NCBI GenBank assembly: GCA_019218445.1
Contig: JAHUUM010000007.1
Span: 1 to 64,000, forward strand
Origin: Weeksellaceae bacterium TAE3-ERU29
GTDB lineage: Bacteria; Bacteroidota; Bacteroidia; Flavobacteriales; Weeksellaceae
Direction of reading: 5' to 3'
DNA: 64,000 nt
Each line of letters opens with the position of its first letter. Position 1 is the first letter of the stretch. This document shows positions 34,801 through 44,003 of this stretch, piece by piece. A program made the translations under genes and the position numbers. The notes beneath the pieces are model-generated. The model was not told the DNA's origin. It made no database searches and saw only the letters and a list, made by a program, of their open reading frames with translations.

Positions 34801-35901
34801 ATGAGTAATTACAACGACGAATTTCAAGGCGGTTGGAACGAAGAAGAAGGCGTATATTATGCCAAAGGTTCGTACGACAACGAGGTGGAATATTATAACG
34901 AAATCATTTGTTATACTAATTTCTTAAACGGCTATTTACCGGCGATTATACAAAGTCCTTCACAAGCGGAAAAAATGGCTCTTATTGACGAGGTAAAAGC
35001 AATGATTGCAGAAAACAAAGAACATATCACCAATTTGGGTGATTATGAGGGCGATGATAACTTGATGAACAAAGCCCAAGAATATTTGAACACGACGCAA
35101 GAAAGAATCGGCGAATGGAAACAACTATTCGAAGATTTGAAATCTAATAAGTTGGACGAAAATTCTGTTACCCCCGTTTTTGAGGATTTAAGACAACGAA
35201 CTGAAAACGATTTGATGCCACTACAAGAGGCACTTAACGAGTTTGAAAATTCGTATTTTGATAATGACGACGATGATGAAGATTTTGATTTCGAAAGTTA
35301 CGGAGAGGTTGATTTTTCCAATCCAACCATGGAACACATCGATTTTGACGAAAACAATCCGCTTTTACAGCCTATTCATGGTATCCGCTTAGAGGATTAT
35401 GCGGCGGCAGCTTCTCGATTGGCAAACGGAATGACAGAGGAGCAAGTAGCTAAAGCCTTAGGCGTAGAACGTCCGCAATGGGACGAGGCTAATCAGCTAT
35501 GGATAAAGCGTATGCAACAAGACACAGATTTTGTAGTTACCGGACTTTACGGACAATATTTCGCTACTGCCGACAGCCACCCGAAATTCCAAGATTTAGA
35601 GGAAGATTCTTCTATGCCGACCAATCAGGAGAATTTACAAAAAATCAATTCTGACCCGTATTTTTATTATGAATTGGCGGGAGCAATACAAGCCGCCTAT
35701 GAATACGGAATGGACGGAGCTCAATGGTTACGAGATAATTACGGACTTTCTATCGGGGAATTTCAAGGAGTTGCCATGAAATGGATGACCACTACCGATA
35801 TGTCTAAAATGCTTGGTTATCAAGAGCAGAAAGCTAAAGAATACGGCGAGAAATTTGCAAAAGAACAAGGCGGAAATATCGCTGATGATGTAGAGTTTTA
35901 G
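34801..35901 (+). CDS. acidic 366-residue protein of the SPFH cluster (possibly DUF6620)
   Basis: Cytoplasmic and strongly acidic, with no signal or membrane helix. The N-terminal 155 residues are helical. A poly-Asp/Glu linker (about 157-170) follows. The C-terminal half contains a conserved-looking helical segment HGIRLEDYAAAASRLANGMTEEQVAKALGVERPQWDEANQLW, then repeated motifs of similar helical type (FYYELAGAIQAAYEYGMDGAQWL). I recall similar Bacteroidota proteins under DUF6620 but cannot verify it. The TEEQVAKALG segment looks helix-turn-helix-like without being clearly DNA-binding. It ends 6 nt before the first copy of the 51-bp repeat. Confidence 0.7.
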   Translation: MSNYNDEFQGGWNEEEGVYYAKGSYDNEVEYYNEIICYTNFLNGYLPAIIQSPSQAEKMALIDEVKAMIAENKEHITNLGDYEGDDNLMNKAQEYLNTTQERIGEWKQLFEDLKSNKLDENSVTPVFEDLRQRTENDLMPLQEALNEFENSYFDNDDDDEDFDFESYGEVDFSNPTMEHIDFDENNPLLQPIHGIRLEDYAAAASRLANGMTEEQVAKALGVERPQWDEANQLWIKRMQQDTDFVVTGLYGQYFATADSHPKFQDLEEDSSMPTNQENLQKINSDPYFYYELAGAIQAAYEYGMDGAQWLRDNYGLSIGEFQGVAMKWMTTTDMSKMLGYQEQKAKEYGEKFAKEQGGNIADDVEF

Positions 35902-35907
35902 TAGGGC

Positions 35908-35958
35908 GTTTCTATATTTTTTAATCTTAAAACTCTCTTTGGAAACAAGGGGAGTTTT
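35908..35958 (+). repeat. 51-bp direct repeat, left copy
   Basis: Matches 41471-41521 at 49 of 51 positions; the first 41 are identical. It starts 6 nt after a stop codon. Its right half can fold (AAAACTCTCT / GGGGAGTTTT with two G-U pairs), so it may act as a terminator. The rest of the 195-nt gap to the Sel1 gene holds only a weak -7-like TTAATTTG at 36074-36081. Confidence 0.92.
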
Positions 35959-36096
35959 AAACAAATTTCAACAGAAGAAAAAGGGAATGCGTTTCTTTAA
36001 ATCATTAGAAATTAAACCTATTTCTCTCTCGTTAAAATTTTCTTAATCACTTTTACAACACCTTATTTATCGTTAATTTGCTTTAAAATTTATGGC

Positions 36097-38601
36097 ATGA
36101 GAAAAGACACCTACCAACCCAAAGAATATACCATTACCGAAATTCAAAATTTACTATCAAAACACGAAAAAAATATTGATACATTTGATACCCAAATCAT
36201 TAATGAACGGCTTACTCTTTTAGTCAATGCCCTAAAAAACGATTATTTTAATGATTCAGTTAAAAACGTATATGATTCATTATATAAAAAAAGACGTTTG
36301 GTTTCCTCCTGTATATGGCTTTCTGAAGAGGAATATCAAAAATGGTTTAAAGATGCGTATCAGCTAAACCTTGATTTTATTGAAAAAGGACATACAATTG
36401 CCTATTCCAATCAATTTGATTTGATAGACATGCGACGTACCACCATTGATAAAACCATGCAAGACGCCCTTGCTTTTATTGAAAAAGGAATAGAGAAAAA
36501 AGACCCTGATTGTCTTTGTTTAATGGCGTACTTTTTAACCTTTGGTTATTTTGACAGACCCATTGATAAAGAAAAGGCACAAGCCTATCTACAAGAAGTC
36601 AAAGACATGGATTTCAAAGACGTAGATTTCTTTGAATTTATTATTCAATTAAGAGGAGAGCAAGACCAAGAAAAAGGCGAAGAACTGATTCAAGAATACC
36701 GAAAACAACCACGAGAGGAGAATCCGGCAAACTTTGTGATTGCTGAATTTTATTTACGTACACAACAACCCGAAAAAGCACTCCCTTATTTAGAGGAAGG
36801 GAAAAAAGAAAATGAATTTTATTGTTATCATATTTGGGGAATCGAGGTAATCAACGGTAATATTCCGGTAGAAAATCCGGAACAAGAAGGTTTAGAAGCC
36901 TTACGTACTGCGTTTGAACATGGCACGATGTATTCCGGGTATTTGTATGGAACTCGTTTGCTTTACGGAGAAAAGCCCGAGAAAAAAGAAGAAGGACTTA
37001 CTTATATAAAACAAGCGGCTTTATTTAATGAGCCGACCGCACAATATGAATTGGGAACTTTCTACCTCTTTAATGAAGATGAAAAAGATGTTGCCCAAGG
37101 TTTACGTTACTTAGAACAAGCTGTTCAAAACGGAAATTCCAGAGCCGAAGTAGAAATGGGGATCCTCCTATTAGACCCTGAAAGTCCTGTGGGAGAAAAC
37201 AGGGAAGAAGCTTTCCGATTATTTCAAAAAGCCTATAAAAGTGGAAATCCACATGCCGCATTTCGTTTGGGATACGGATATCAGAACGGAATTTGGGAAG
37301 AAGACATTAATTTGGATAAAGCATTGGAATACTATGATATTGCTGCTGAAGGAATGGATTTATACGGTTTGGAAAATGCAGGAAAATTCCATTTGTACGG
37401 TTGGACAGGAGAGCCTCAAATCGACAAAGCCATTGACTATTATACCAAAGCGATGGAACACTACAACTCTGCTTTTGCCATGGTAGAATTGGCGATGTGT
37501 CATGAGAATGGAACAGGTGTGGAATGTGATTTACTTCGTGCCGAGGAATTGTATTTAAAAGCCTTGGAACAAGATTATATTTATGCGGCTTTACGTTTGG
37601 GCTACTTATATAGAAATCCTGAATTTGAAAATCATAATGACGAAAAAGCCTTTACTTATATTCAACGTGCTGCCGAACATGAATTTGCCGAAGCATTGAA
37701 TGCCTTAGCACTTTGCTACCACCGAGGAACAGGAACAGAACAAGATTTGGATCAAGCATTTACTTATTATCAAAAGGCAGCTGAAGCGGGTTATGTACCG
37801 GCGTATGTAGATTTAGCCTTTTTCTATGAATCCGGCGAAGGAAGTGTATCCGAAGACGAAAATAAAGCCTTTGAATACATGGAAAAAGCAGCTGATGAGG
37901 GTTATCATTATGCACAATTCTGCTTAGGTGGCTATTATGCCAACGGAATCGGTACAGAACCCGACGAAGAAAAAGCCTTAGCATGTTTTCAACAAGCCTA
38001 TGAAAACGGCTCACCTTGGGGGGCTTATCGATTAGGCGAATATTATTTATATGATTTAGGCGGAGAAAACGAAGAAGAAAAAGCCTTCCCATATTATCTT
38101 TACGCCTATGAAAATGGTCTTACTACCGAAGATTTAGGTATCTGTTATGAGTTCGGTATTGGAACGGAAACCGATGTCAAAAAAGCCTTTGAAATTTACA
38201 AAGAATACGCTGACCAAGGACTTTCTACCTCCATGTACCGAGTGGCATTGTGCTATTATAAGGGCGAAGGAACCACTACCGATAAAGTAGAAGCCTATGA
38301 TTATTTCCAAAAAGCAGCTGACTTAGGCGACGTGATTTCTATGAGTTATGCAGGGAAAATGCTCGTGGACGGCGAAGGAATAGAACAAAATCCAGAACAA
38401 GGTATTGCGTTGCTCAAAAATGCGGCAGAAAACAACGAAAGCATGGCATTATACGAATTAGGAAACTGCTATTTAACAGGTTTGGGTGTGGAAGAAGATT
38501 CCGATACCGCCATGGTATATTACCAAAGAGCTGCAGAACAAGGCCATGAAAAAGCCGGAAAAATCATAGGACGTACCGGAAGTAGAAGAAGAAAATTTTA
38601 A
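36097..38601 (+). CDS. large Sel1-repeat (SEL1-like TPR) protein
   Basis: 834 residues. After an N-terminal helical region (about 1-180) it is almost entirely Sel1-like repeats of about 36 residues from about 185 to 825 (A-x-x-x-LGxxYxxGxGxxxDxxKAxxYYxKAAExG), for example CHENGTGVECDLLRAEELYLKALEQ and LCYYKGEGTTTDKVEAYDYF. There is no signal peptide, so it is probably cytoplasmic, unlike the many secreted Sel1 proteins. Sel1 repeats are protein-interaction scaffolds. The HSP90 gene starts 11 nt after its stop and a second helical-repeat gene follows, so I infer a chaperone with repeat-protein partners. Confidence 0.9.
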   Translation: MRKDTYQPKEYTITEIQNLLSKHEKNIDTFDTQIINERLTLLVNALKNDYFNDSVKNVYDSLYKKRRLVSSCIWLSEEEYQKWFKDAYQLNLDFIEKGHTIAYSNQFDLIDMRRTTIDKTMQDALAFIEKGIEKKDPDCLCLMAYFLTFGYFDRPIDKEKAQAYLQEVKDMDFKDVDFFEFIIQLRGEQDQEKGEELIQEYRKQPREENPANFVIAEFYLRTQQPEKALPYLEEGKKENEFYCYHIWGIEVINGNIPVENPEQEGLEALRTAFEHGTMYSGYLYGTRLLYGEKPEKKEEGLTYIKQAALFNEPTAQYELGTFYLFNEDEKDVAQGLRYLEQAVQNGNSRAEVEMGILLLDPESPVGENREEAFRLFQKAYKSGNPHAAFRLGYGYQNGIWEEDINLDKALEYYDIAAEGMDLYGLENAGKFHLYGWTGEPQIDKAIDYYTKAMEHYNSAFAMVELAMCHENGTGVECDLLRAEELYLKALEQDYIYAALRLGYLYRNPEFENHNDEKAFTYIQRAAEHEFAEALNALALCYHRGTGTEQDLDQAFTYYQKAAEAGYVPAYVDLAFFYESGEGSVSEDENKAFEYMEKAADEGYHYAQFCLGGYYANGIGTEPDEEKALACFQQAYENGSPWGAYRLGEYYLYDLGGENEEEKAFPYYLYAYENGLTTEDLGICYEFGIGTETDVKKAFEIYKEYADQGLSTSMYRVALCYYKGEGTTTDKVEAYDYFQKAADLGDVISMSYAGKMLVDGEGIEQNPEQGIALLKNAAENNESMALYELGNCYLTGLGVEEDSDTAMVYYQRAAEQGHEKAGKIIGRTGSRRRKF

Positions 38602-38612
38602 TAAAAGTTTTG

Positions 38613-40388
38613 ATGAATAAAGAAAACCACCCGTATAAATTTCAAGTCAATATGAAGGGAATGATTTCCCTTTTGTCGGAGCATATTTACAGCTCACCCG
38701 ATGTTTTTATCCGTGAGCTTTTGCAAAATGCTATTGATGCCATTACGGTACGCCGAAGCATTGACCCCGAATTTATACCCGAAATAGAAATCACACTACA
38801 AGAGAACACGCTGAAATTCAAAGACAACGGAATCGGGCTCAGTCCACAAGATGTGCACGAGTTTCTCTCTGTTATTGGGCAAAGTTCCAAAAGCGGAGAA
38901 CTTGCCGACAAAGAATTAATCGGTAAATTTGGGATTGGTTTATTGAGTTGTTTGGTCGTAAGTGAAGACATTCGTGTAGAATCTCGTTCGCTTATCAAAG
39001 ACGAATCTGTGGTGTGGATTGGTTACTCGGATGGTACATACGAAGTACAAATCCCCGAACAACCGTTGGAAGTAGGAACACAAGTGATTTTACATGCCAA
39101 AAAAGAACATACTTCCCTTTTTCAAAAAGAAACTTTAATTGAAAAAATCCGTTATTATGGAGATGCTTTGCCTTTTCAAATTTATTTTAAAGACGGAGAT
39201 AATAAAGAATTAATCATTGACGGAAAACCTATTTGGTTAAACCCCGATGCCTCCAAAGAAGAATTATTGAAATTGGGTAAAGAAGTTTTTAAAACTAAAT
39301 TTTTAGACGTATTTCCCATTTCTTCGGATACAGGAGAAATCCAAGGTGTTGCCTACGTTATTCCGAGAAAAGTTAATACAACGGTACAACCTACACACCG
39401 AATTTACGTCAAACGTATGTTCTTAACCGAGCAAGCAGGACATTTACTTCCTGAATGGTCATCTTTTGTGCGTTGCATTATTAATACCAATGCGCTGCAA
39501 CCTACTGCCTCACGGGAAACTTTAATGAACAATACGCTTTTGCAATCGGCTAAAAACGATTTAAAGTCGTGTTTTAAAGAATATTTAAAACTGCTTTCTG
39601 TGACTAAAACTGACACTTTGCAACGCATCATCGAAGTTCATCATTTACACATCAAGGCGTTAGCGTCTATGGACAAGGAAATTATGGAAACCTTTATTCC
39701 GTATTTACCTTTTGAAACCAACCAAGGACTTATGACGTTAAATGATATGAGAAATATTTATTCTACACTTTATTACACGCCTTCATTAGATGATTTTAGG
39801 CAAATTAGACGAATTGCAGGCTCTAAAAATAAACTCGTTATCAATGCAGCATACAGTTATGAAGCAGACTTAATCGAAAAACTGAAGCAAAATAGTAATG
39901 ATGACATCAAACAGATATATCCTGAGGATTTACTGGGTGGGTTTGAGTCGGAAGTAGAGGAAGACGAGAATATTCGACGTTTTATACAATTGGCTAATCA
40001 ATCTTTAAAAAATCATTTTTGTGAAGCAAAAATTAAACGTTTTGAACCCAAAGATACGCCTGCTCTTTATGTTGCAAATGATAAAATGATTAGCCAAAAA
40101 AATATTCGGCAAATGAGTCCGAAAAATAATCCATTCGCTAAAGCATTGGGAAAAACAGCACCAGAAGAAGAAAAACCTATTCTCTGTTTTAATTATGATA
40201 ATGAGATTATTACGCATTTACTTAAAATAAATGATCCACTTTTGGTGGAAGCATTTATTATGGTTTTTTATGTGCAAGCACTCATGCTGGGCGGATACAG
40301 TATCAATCAAAGAGAAATGAAAACCTTTAATGAAGCGCTTTATCAATTAATGGTATTGGGGATGAGCGATTTTTTACCTAAAATTTAA
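38613..40388 (+). CDS. HSP90-family ATPase (HtpG-like, divergent)
   Basis: About 591 residues. GHKL ATPase N-terminal domain: E-L-L-Q-N-A-I-D-A (Bergerat N-box, about 35-43), KDNGIGLS (about 71-78) and IGKFGIGLLSCLVV (lid glycines, about 104-117). The middle domain keeps the catalytic-loop Arg in QPTASRETLMNN. The C-terminal dimerisation region is short and divergent. This fits the compact bacterial HSP90-family group rather than standard htpG. ATG at 38613 is preferred over the TTG one codon earlier. It lies between the Sel1 gene (11 nt) and a helical-repeat gene (11 nt). Client proteins are unknown; partner repeat proteins are the obvious candidates. Confidence 0.9.
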   Translation: MNKENHPYKFQVNMKGMISLLSEHIYSSPDVFIRELLQNAIDAITVRRSIDPEFIPEIEITLQENTLKFKDNGIGLSPQDVHEFLSVIGQSSKSGELADKELIGKFGIGLLSCLVVSEDIRVESRSLIKDESVVWIGYSDGTYEVQIPEQPLEVGTQVILHAKKEHTSLFQKETLIEKIRYYGDALPFQIYFKDGDNKELIIDGKPIWLNPDASKEELLKLGKEVFKTKFLDVFPISSDTGEIQGVAYVIPRKVNTTVQPTHRIYVKRMFLTEQAGHLLPEWSSFVRCIINTNALQPTASRETLMNNTLLQSAKNDLKSCFKEYLKLLSVTKTDTLQRIIEVHHLHIKALASMDKEIMETFIPYLPFETNQGLMTLNDMRNIYSTLYYTPSLDDFRQIRRIAGSKNKLVINAAYSYEADLIEKLKQNSNDDIKQIYPEDLLGGFESEVEEDENIRRFIQLANQSLKNHFCEAKIKRFEPKDTPALYVANDKMISQKNIRQMSPKNNPFAKALGKTAPEEEKPILCFNYDNEIITHLLKINDPLLVEAFIMVFYVQALMLGGYSINQREMKTFNEALYQLMVLGMSDFLPKI

Positions 40389-40399
40389 ATTTTAACCTC

Positions 40400-41464
40400 A
40401 TGAATCACACGTTAGAAATACAAAAAATATTATTAAAAGTTGAAAAATTACCTCACTATAAAGACAAAGTACAATGGCTAAAAGAAGCCATTGCGATTGC
40501 CGATAAAAACAACGATATAGAATGGGGATTTGATTTACGTGTAGAGCTTATTAATAATGAAATACACACCTCTTCTTCACACGAATCTTTTCAAGCCTTT
40601 GCGTGGCTTTTGGACGTATGCGATACCTATCCCGAAGAATTCAATGATGAAGAAATCCTTTGGGAATATAAATGGATGGTGGGTTCTGCTTACCGAAATA
40701 CGCGTATTTCTTTTGAGCAAATAGAACACATCACAGAGGATTTAAAAAATCGATTAGAAAAAAACGGTTATACGCTGCGTGCTTACTATAATGTGATGAG
40801 TAATTGGCGACGTTTTGCAGGAAAAGAGGAAGAAGCGCAGCAACTTATCCGCTTAGTGGAGCAGGAATCTCGCGACAATATGTCTAACTGTGAGGCATGT
40901 GAAACAGATGCTAAAGTAGGGAATTTACTTAAACTGAATCAAACCGAAAAAGCATTGGAAGAGGCTCGTCCTTTAATAGAAGACCGACTGTCTTGTTATG
41001 CCGTTCCGTTCCGTTCATTTGCCACATTAGCCTATGAATTGTTATTACAAAATCACCCGCAAGCCGAAGAGTTTTATCAAAAAGCACTGGATGCGGACGA
41101 TCCTGAAAAAGACTATCAGCAATCGGAATTGGTAGCTTGGACCAAACTCATGTTTTACCAATGGAAAACAGGTACGGGCGACGCCTGGAAACAGTTTGAG
41201 AACAATACACTTATGGAGTGTGAAGCAGAAGATGATCTGAAATTATATTTTGCACAACATGCACTTGCGATGCTTAAAAACGAAGACTCTTTGGAATTAA
41301 ACATTTCGTCTCGTCAGCCTTATTATCAGCCTAACGGAGTTTATAGTGCACAAGCGTTATACGACTATTATAAAGCACTTGCCGAAACTTTGGCTAAACA
41401 CTTTGACGAACGAGAAAGCACCACGTATTTCAGTGATACGTTACAACAATTTTTAACGTATTAA
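40400..41464 (+). CDS. helical-repeat (TPR-like) protein, putative HSP90 partner
   Basis: 354 residues, cytoplasmic, all-helical. Helix pairs recur at roughly 34-40-residue spacing (KVQWLKEAIAIADKNNDIEWGFDLRVELINNE; EEAQQLIRLVEQESRD; TEKALEEARPLIEDRL; AEEFYQKALDADDPEKDYQQSELVAWTKLMFYQW), which fits TPR-like repeats too diverged for certainty. It follows the HSP90 gene by 11 nt and ends 6 nt before the right copy of the 51-bp repeat. In eukaryotes TPR proteins dock on HSP90 as co-chaperones; applying that here is inference, as no EEVD-type tail is seen on this HSP90. Confidence 0.75.
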   Translation: MNHTLEIQKILLKVEKLPHYKDKVQWLKEAIAIADKNNDIEWGFDLRVELINNEIHTSSSHESFQAFAWLLDVCDTYPEEFNDEEILWEYKWMVGSAYRNTRISFEQIEHITEDLKNRLEKNGYTLRAYYNVMSNWRRFAGKEEEAQQLIRLVEQESRDNMSNCEACETDAKVGNLLKLNQTEKALEEARPLIEDRLSCYAVPFRSFATLAYELLLQNHPQAEEFYQKALDADDPEKDYQQSELVAWTKLMFYQWKTGTGDAWKQFENNTLMECEAEDDLKLYFAQHALAMLKNEDSLELNISSRQPYYQPNGVYSAQALYDYYKALAETLAKHFDERESTTYFSDTLQQFLTY

Positions 41465-41470
41465 CAGAGT

Positions 41471-41521
41471 GTTTCTATATTTTTTAATCTTAAAACTCTC
41501 TTTGGAAACAAAGGAAGTTTT
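41471..41521 (+). repeat. 51-bp direct repeat, right copy
   Basis: Right copy of the element at 35908-35958, starting 6 nt after the stop of the helical-repeat gene. Its fold is weaker than the left copy's (AAAACTCTCT / AGGAAGTTTT) but a T-run follows. It also supplies the -33 TTG of the next gene's promoter. Confidence 0.92.
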
Positions 41522-41534
41522 TTGTGTATATTTG
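41502..41534 (+). promoter_or_regulatory. promoter of the ParB-like/methyltransferase operon
   Basis: TTG at 41502-41504, a 22-nt spacer and TATATTTG at 41527-41534 fit TTG-N17-23-TAnnTTTG. The -33 part lies inside the direct repeat; the left repeat copy has no -7 box at the matching place, so only this copy is a promoter. The translated start at 41570 is 35 nt downstream. Confidence 0.65.
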
Positions 41535-41569
41535 TCATTATTTCTTATATAACCAAGTATTATAATACT

Positions 41570-43096
41570 ATGAATAAGCATACTTTAAAAAATATAAAAT
41601 TAGAAGAACTCGTATTAGATAAAGAAAATCCAAGATTTGCTGAATTATATAGTGGAAGCGATAAGGAACAAGATTTAATAGAATATTTATTATTTACTGA
41701 GTCTGCGGAAGAGGTTGCTAATGCTATATCTGAGGCTAACGAATTTTATCCTGATAGGCCTCTTTGGGTTTTACAAAAAGGAAGTAAATATATAGTTAAA
41801 GATGGGAATAGGCGTTGTGCTTCTGTTAAAGCATTGAAACACCCTAAAAAATATGGGCTTGATTTGCCTAAAATGGAGATAGATGAATTACCAGTTTTAA
41901 TTTATCATAATGAAAGTGATTTAGATATCAGAATTAGACAAGAACACACAGGTAGTCTGTTCAAAAAATGGGGACGAATTGCAAAGGCTTTAGAAATTTA
42001 TAGGTTGCTTACTTCAGGAAATTCTATAGAATCATTATCCAAAATCGATTCTAATCCTAGAGACTTTATAAAAATAGCCTCTTTTTACCATGAAGCTGTA
42101 CAGCAGAAAGGTGAAAATTTCAAAAAGCTTGTTCGAGAAGGAAGAGGGAAAATGGGAGGAAAAACAATTATCTTTGAAAGATTATTTAGAGAAAGAAAAG
42201 AATGTGGATATAACTTTGGAACTAAAGATGGAAGAATTTTAATTAAGGATAAACATTTATTTGAATCTTATATTAATGCTATTGTTGCTTATTTAATAAA
42301 TCATCCTGATACTACTTCTCGTAAAATGGATGAAATATATAGAAAAGGTGAATCATTTTTAGATCTTCTAAAACCTTATGGTTTTCCACCTCAATTAAAT
42401 AACTCTTCTTCTGATAACTCACAAAAGATAAACACGGATATTATTCAGAGTAAAGAATCTCTTGCTAATAATGATTTAGATAATAATTCTCCTTTTGAAA
42501 AGCCATATGCTTCAAATACAAATAATTCCCCTATCCCACAAAATACAAATAATTCTTCAACACCAAATCAGGATAAAGACACTTCATCCGCTTCAAATAA
42601 ACCTAGTAAAAGGCATAGTATAAAAACTAAACCTACATTAAAAAGAAAAGGAATACCTAGAGCACTGACAACTTTAATTAGAGAAACTTATGACTTAAAT
42701 CAAAATGATTTTGCAAATGCAAAAACAGCTCTTACACGTGTAACTTTTGAATGTATTCTAAAATATATCATTGAAAATACTAATAAACCTAATGGAAAAA
42801 AACTTAAAGAGTCAAATCATTTTTCTTTAGCTTATAAAAATAAGAGAGGAGAACCTTTACCTTATACAAACTTTGACACTTTAAAATCTAAATTTACTGA
42901 ATTAATTATTGATACGGGAATAAAAAAGGCTTTTGAAAATTTTGATCTCCAAAACTCTCATCAGATAATACACAATTATAGAGTAGGTGCAATACCTGCA
43001 GATGCAAAAGGACTTTGTGACAATTTAATTGACTTGGTTGAGTTTATGCTACAAGATGAAGCTGATTTATTAAACTCAATAGACCTACCTAACTAA
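41570..43096 (+). CDS. ParB/sulfiredoxin-superfamily protein with a helical C-terminal domain
   Basis: 508 residues from the ATG at 41570. The open frame begins at 41522, but that extension overlaps the promoter, so I trimmed it. The N-terminal ParB-like domain has KLEELVLDKENPRF and the active-site-type loop KDGNRRCASVKAL (D78-G-N-R-R82). A basic helical segment follows, then a low-complexity Asn/Ser/Pro linker (about 280-345) and a distinct C-terminal helical domain (about 365-508) with HQIIHNYRVG, reminiscent of HEPN-like domains but not proven. The methyltransferase gene starts 8 nt later, so they form a pair. It probably acts on DNA; nuclease, NTPase or adaptor function is open. Confidence 0.75.
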   Translation: MNKHTLKNIKLEELVLDKENPRFAELYSGSDKEQDLIEYLLFTESAEEVANAISEANEFYPDRPLWVLQKGSKYIVKDGNRRCASVKALKHPKKYGLDLPKMEIDELPVLIYHNESDLDIRIRQEHTGSLFKKWGRIAKALEIYRLLTSGNSIESLSKIDSNPRDFIKIASFYHEAVQQKGENFKKLVREGRGKMGGKTIIFERLFRERKECGYNFGTKDGRILIKDKHLFESYINAIVAYLINHPDTTSRKMDEIYRKGESFLDLLKPYGFPPQLNNSSSDNSQKINTDIIQSKESLANNDLDNNSPFEKPYASNTNNSPIPQNTNNSSTPNQDKDTSSASNKPSKRHSIKTKPTLKRKGIPRALTTLIRETYDLNQNDFANAKTALTRVTFECILKYIIENTNKPNGKKLKESNHFSLAYKNKRGEPLPYTNFDTLKSKFTELIIDTGIKKAFENFDLQNSHQIIHNYRVGAIPADAKGLCDNLIDLVEFMLQDEADLLNSIDLPN

Positions 43097-43104
43097 AGTA
43101 TAAA

Positions 43105-43998
43105 ATGTTTTATTCTCCACTTAGATATCCGGGCGGGAAAAATAAACTTTCTGCATTTATTGCCAAAATCTGTATTGATAATAATATTAATGGACACTAT
43201 GTCGAACCTTATTCCGGAGGGGCGTCAGTTGCTTTATTTTTATTAATGGAAGGATATGTAAATAAGATTACTATCAATGATAAAGACCGATCTATTTATG
43301 CTTTTTGGTATTCTGTTTTAAATAAAACCAAGCAATTGTGCGAGTTAATCTCTAATGCAGAACTAAATATTGAGGAGTGGAAGAAACAAAAGGATATTCA
43401 AAAAAATAAAAATGATGTAGACTTACTTACTCTAGGGTTTTCTACTTTCTATTTAAATAGAACAAATCGGTCTGGTATAATAAATGCCGGCGTAATTGGA
43501 GGAATGGAGCAAAAAGGTAATTATTTAATGGACTGTAGATTCAATAAAGCTGACTTAATCAATCGTATAAAGATTATTGCAAAGAAGAAGAAATATATTA
43601 GACTTTATAAAAAAGATGCGATTGATTTAATTAACCTGATAGAAGAGGAAGCAAAAAGCGACAATATCATTTTTTATTTTGATCCTCCGTATTTTTGTAA
43701 GGGAAGTACATTATACATGAATCATTATCAAGAAAATAATCATAAAGAAGTAAGCGAAAAAATTAAAGCAATCAGAAATATAAAATGGATTGTTTCTTAT
43801 GATAATGTTCCTGAAATCAAAGATTTATATAGCGACTGTCCTAAAAAAGAATTCTCATTTAAACATACTGTATATGAGAGTAGAATTGGAAAAGAAATAT
43901 TATTTTTTAGTAATAATATAAAAGAACCTGAAATTGAAAATTATGACCCTATAAAATTCAAAAAGGAAAGGGAAACAAACAATATTTTTTATCTATAA
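43105..43998 (+). CDS. D12-class DNA adenine N6-methyltransferase (Dam-like)
   Basis: 297 residues. Class D12 motifs in order: SPLRYPGGKNKL (SAM-binding start, about 4-15), YVEPYSGGASVALFL (about 32-46), and the catalytic DPPY at 193-196 (FYFDPPYFCKG). Length is near standard (about 270-300). It transfers a methyl group from SAM to adenine N6; the target sequence cannot be read from the protein. No restriction endonuclease of known type is adjacent. The ParB-like gene just upstream is the only partner. The pair could be an orphan modification, phage-derived or defence-associated unit. Confidence 0.92.
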   Translation: MFYSPLRYPGGKNKLSAFIAKICIDNNINGHYVEPYSGGASVALFLLMEGYVNKITINDKDRSIYAFWYSVLNKTKQLCELISNAELNIEEWKKQKDIQKNKNDVDLLTLGFSTFYLNRTNRSGIINAGVIGGMEQKGNYLMDCRFNKADLINRIKIIAKKKKYIRLYKKDAIDLINLIEEEAKSDNIIFYFDPPYFCKGSTLYMNHYQENNHKEVSEKIKAIRNIKWIVSYDNVPEIKDLYSDCPKKEFSFKHTVYESRIGKEILFFSNNIKEPEIENYDPIKFKKERETNNIFYL

Positions 43999-44003
43999 TA
44001 TCA

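Noticed and set aside
41522-41569. N-terminal extension of the ParB-like protein (MCIFVIISYITKYYNT)
   Set aside because: It overlaps the promoter -7 box at 41527-41534 and looks hydrophobic by chance. The ParB domain begins right after the ATG at 41570.
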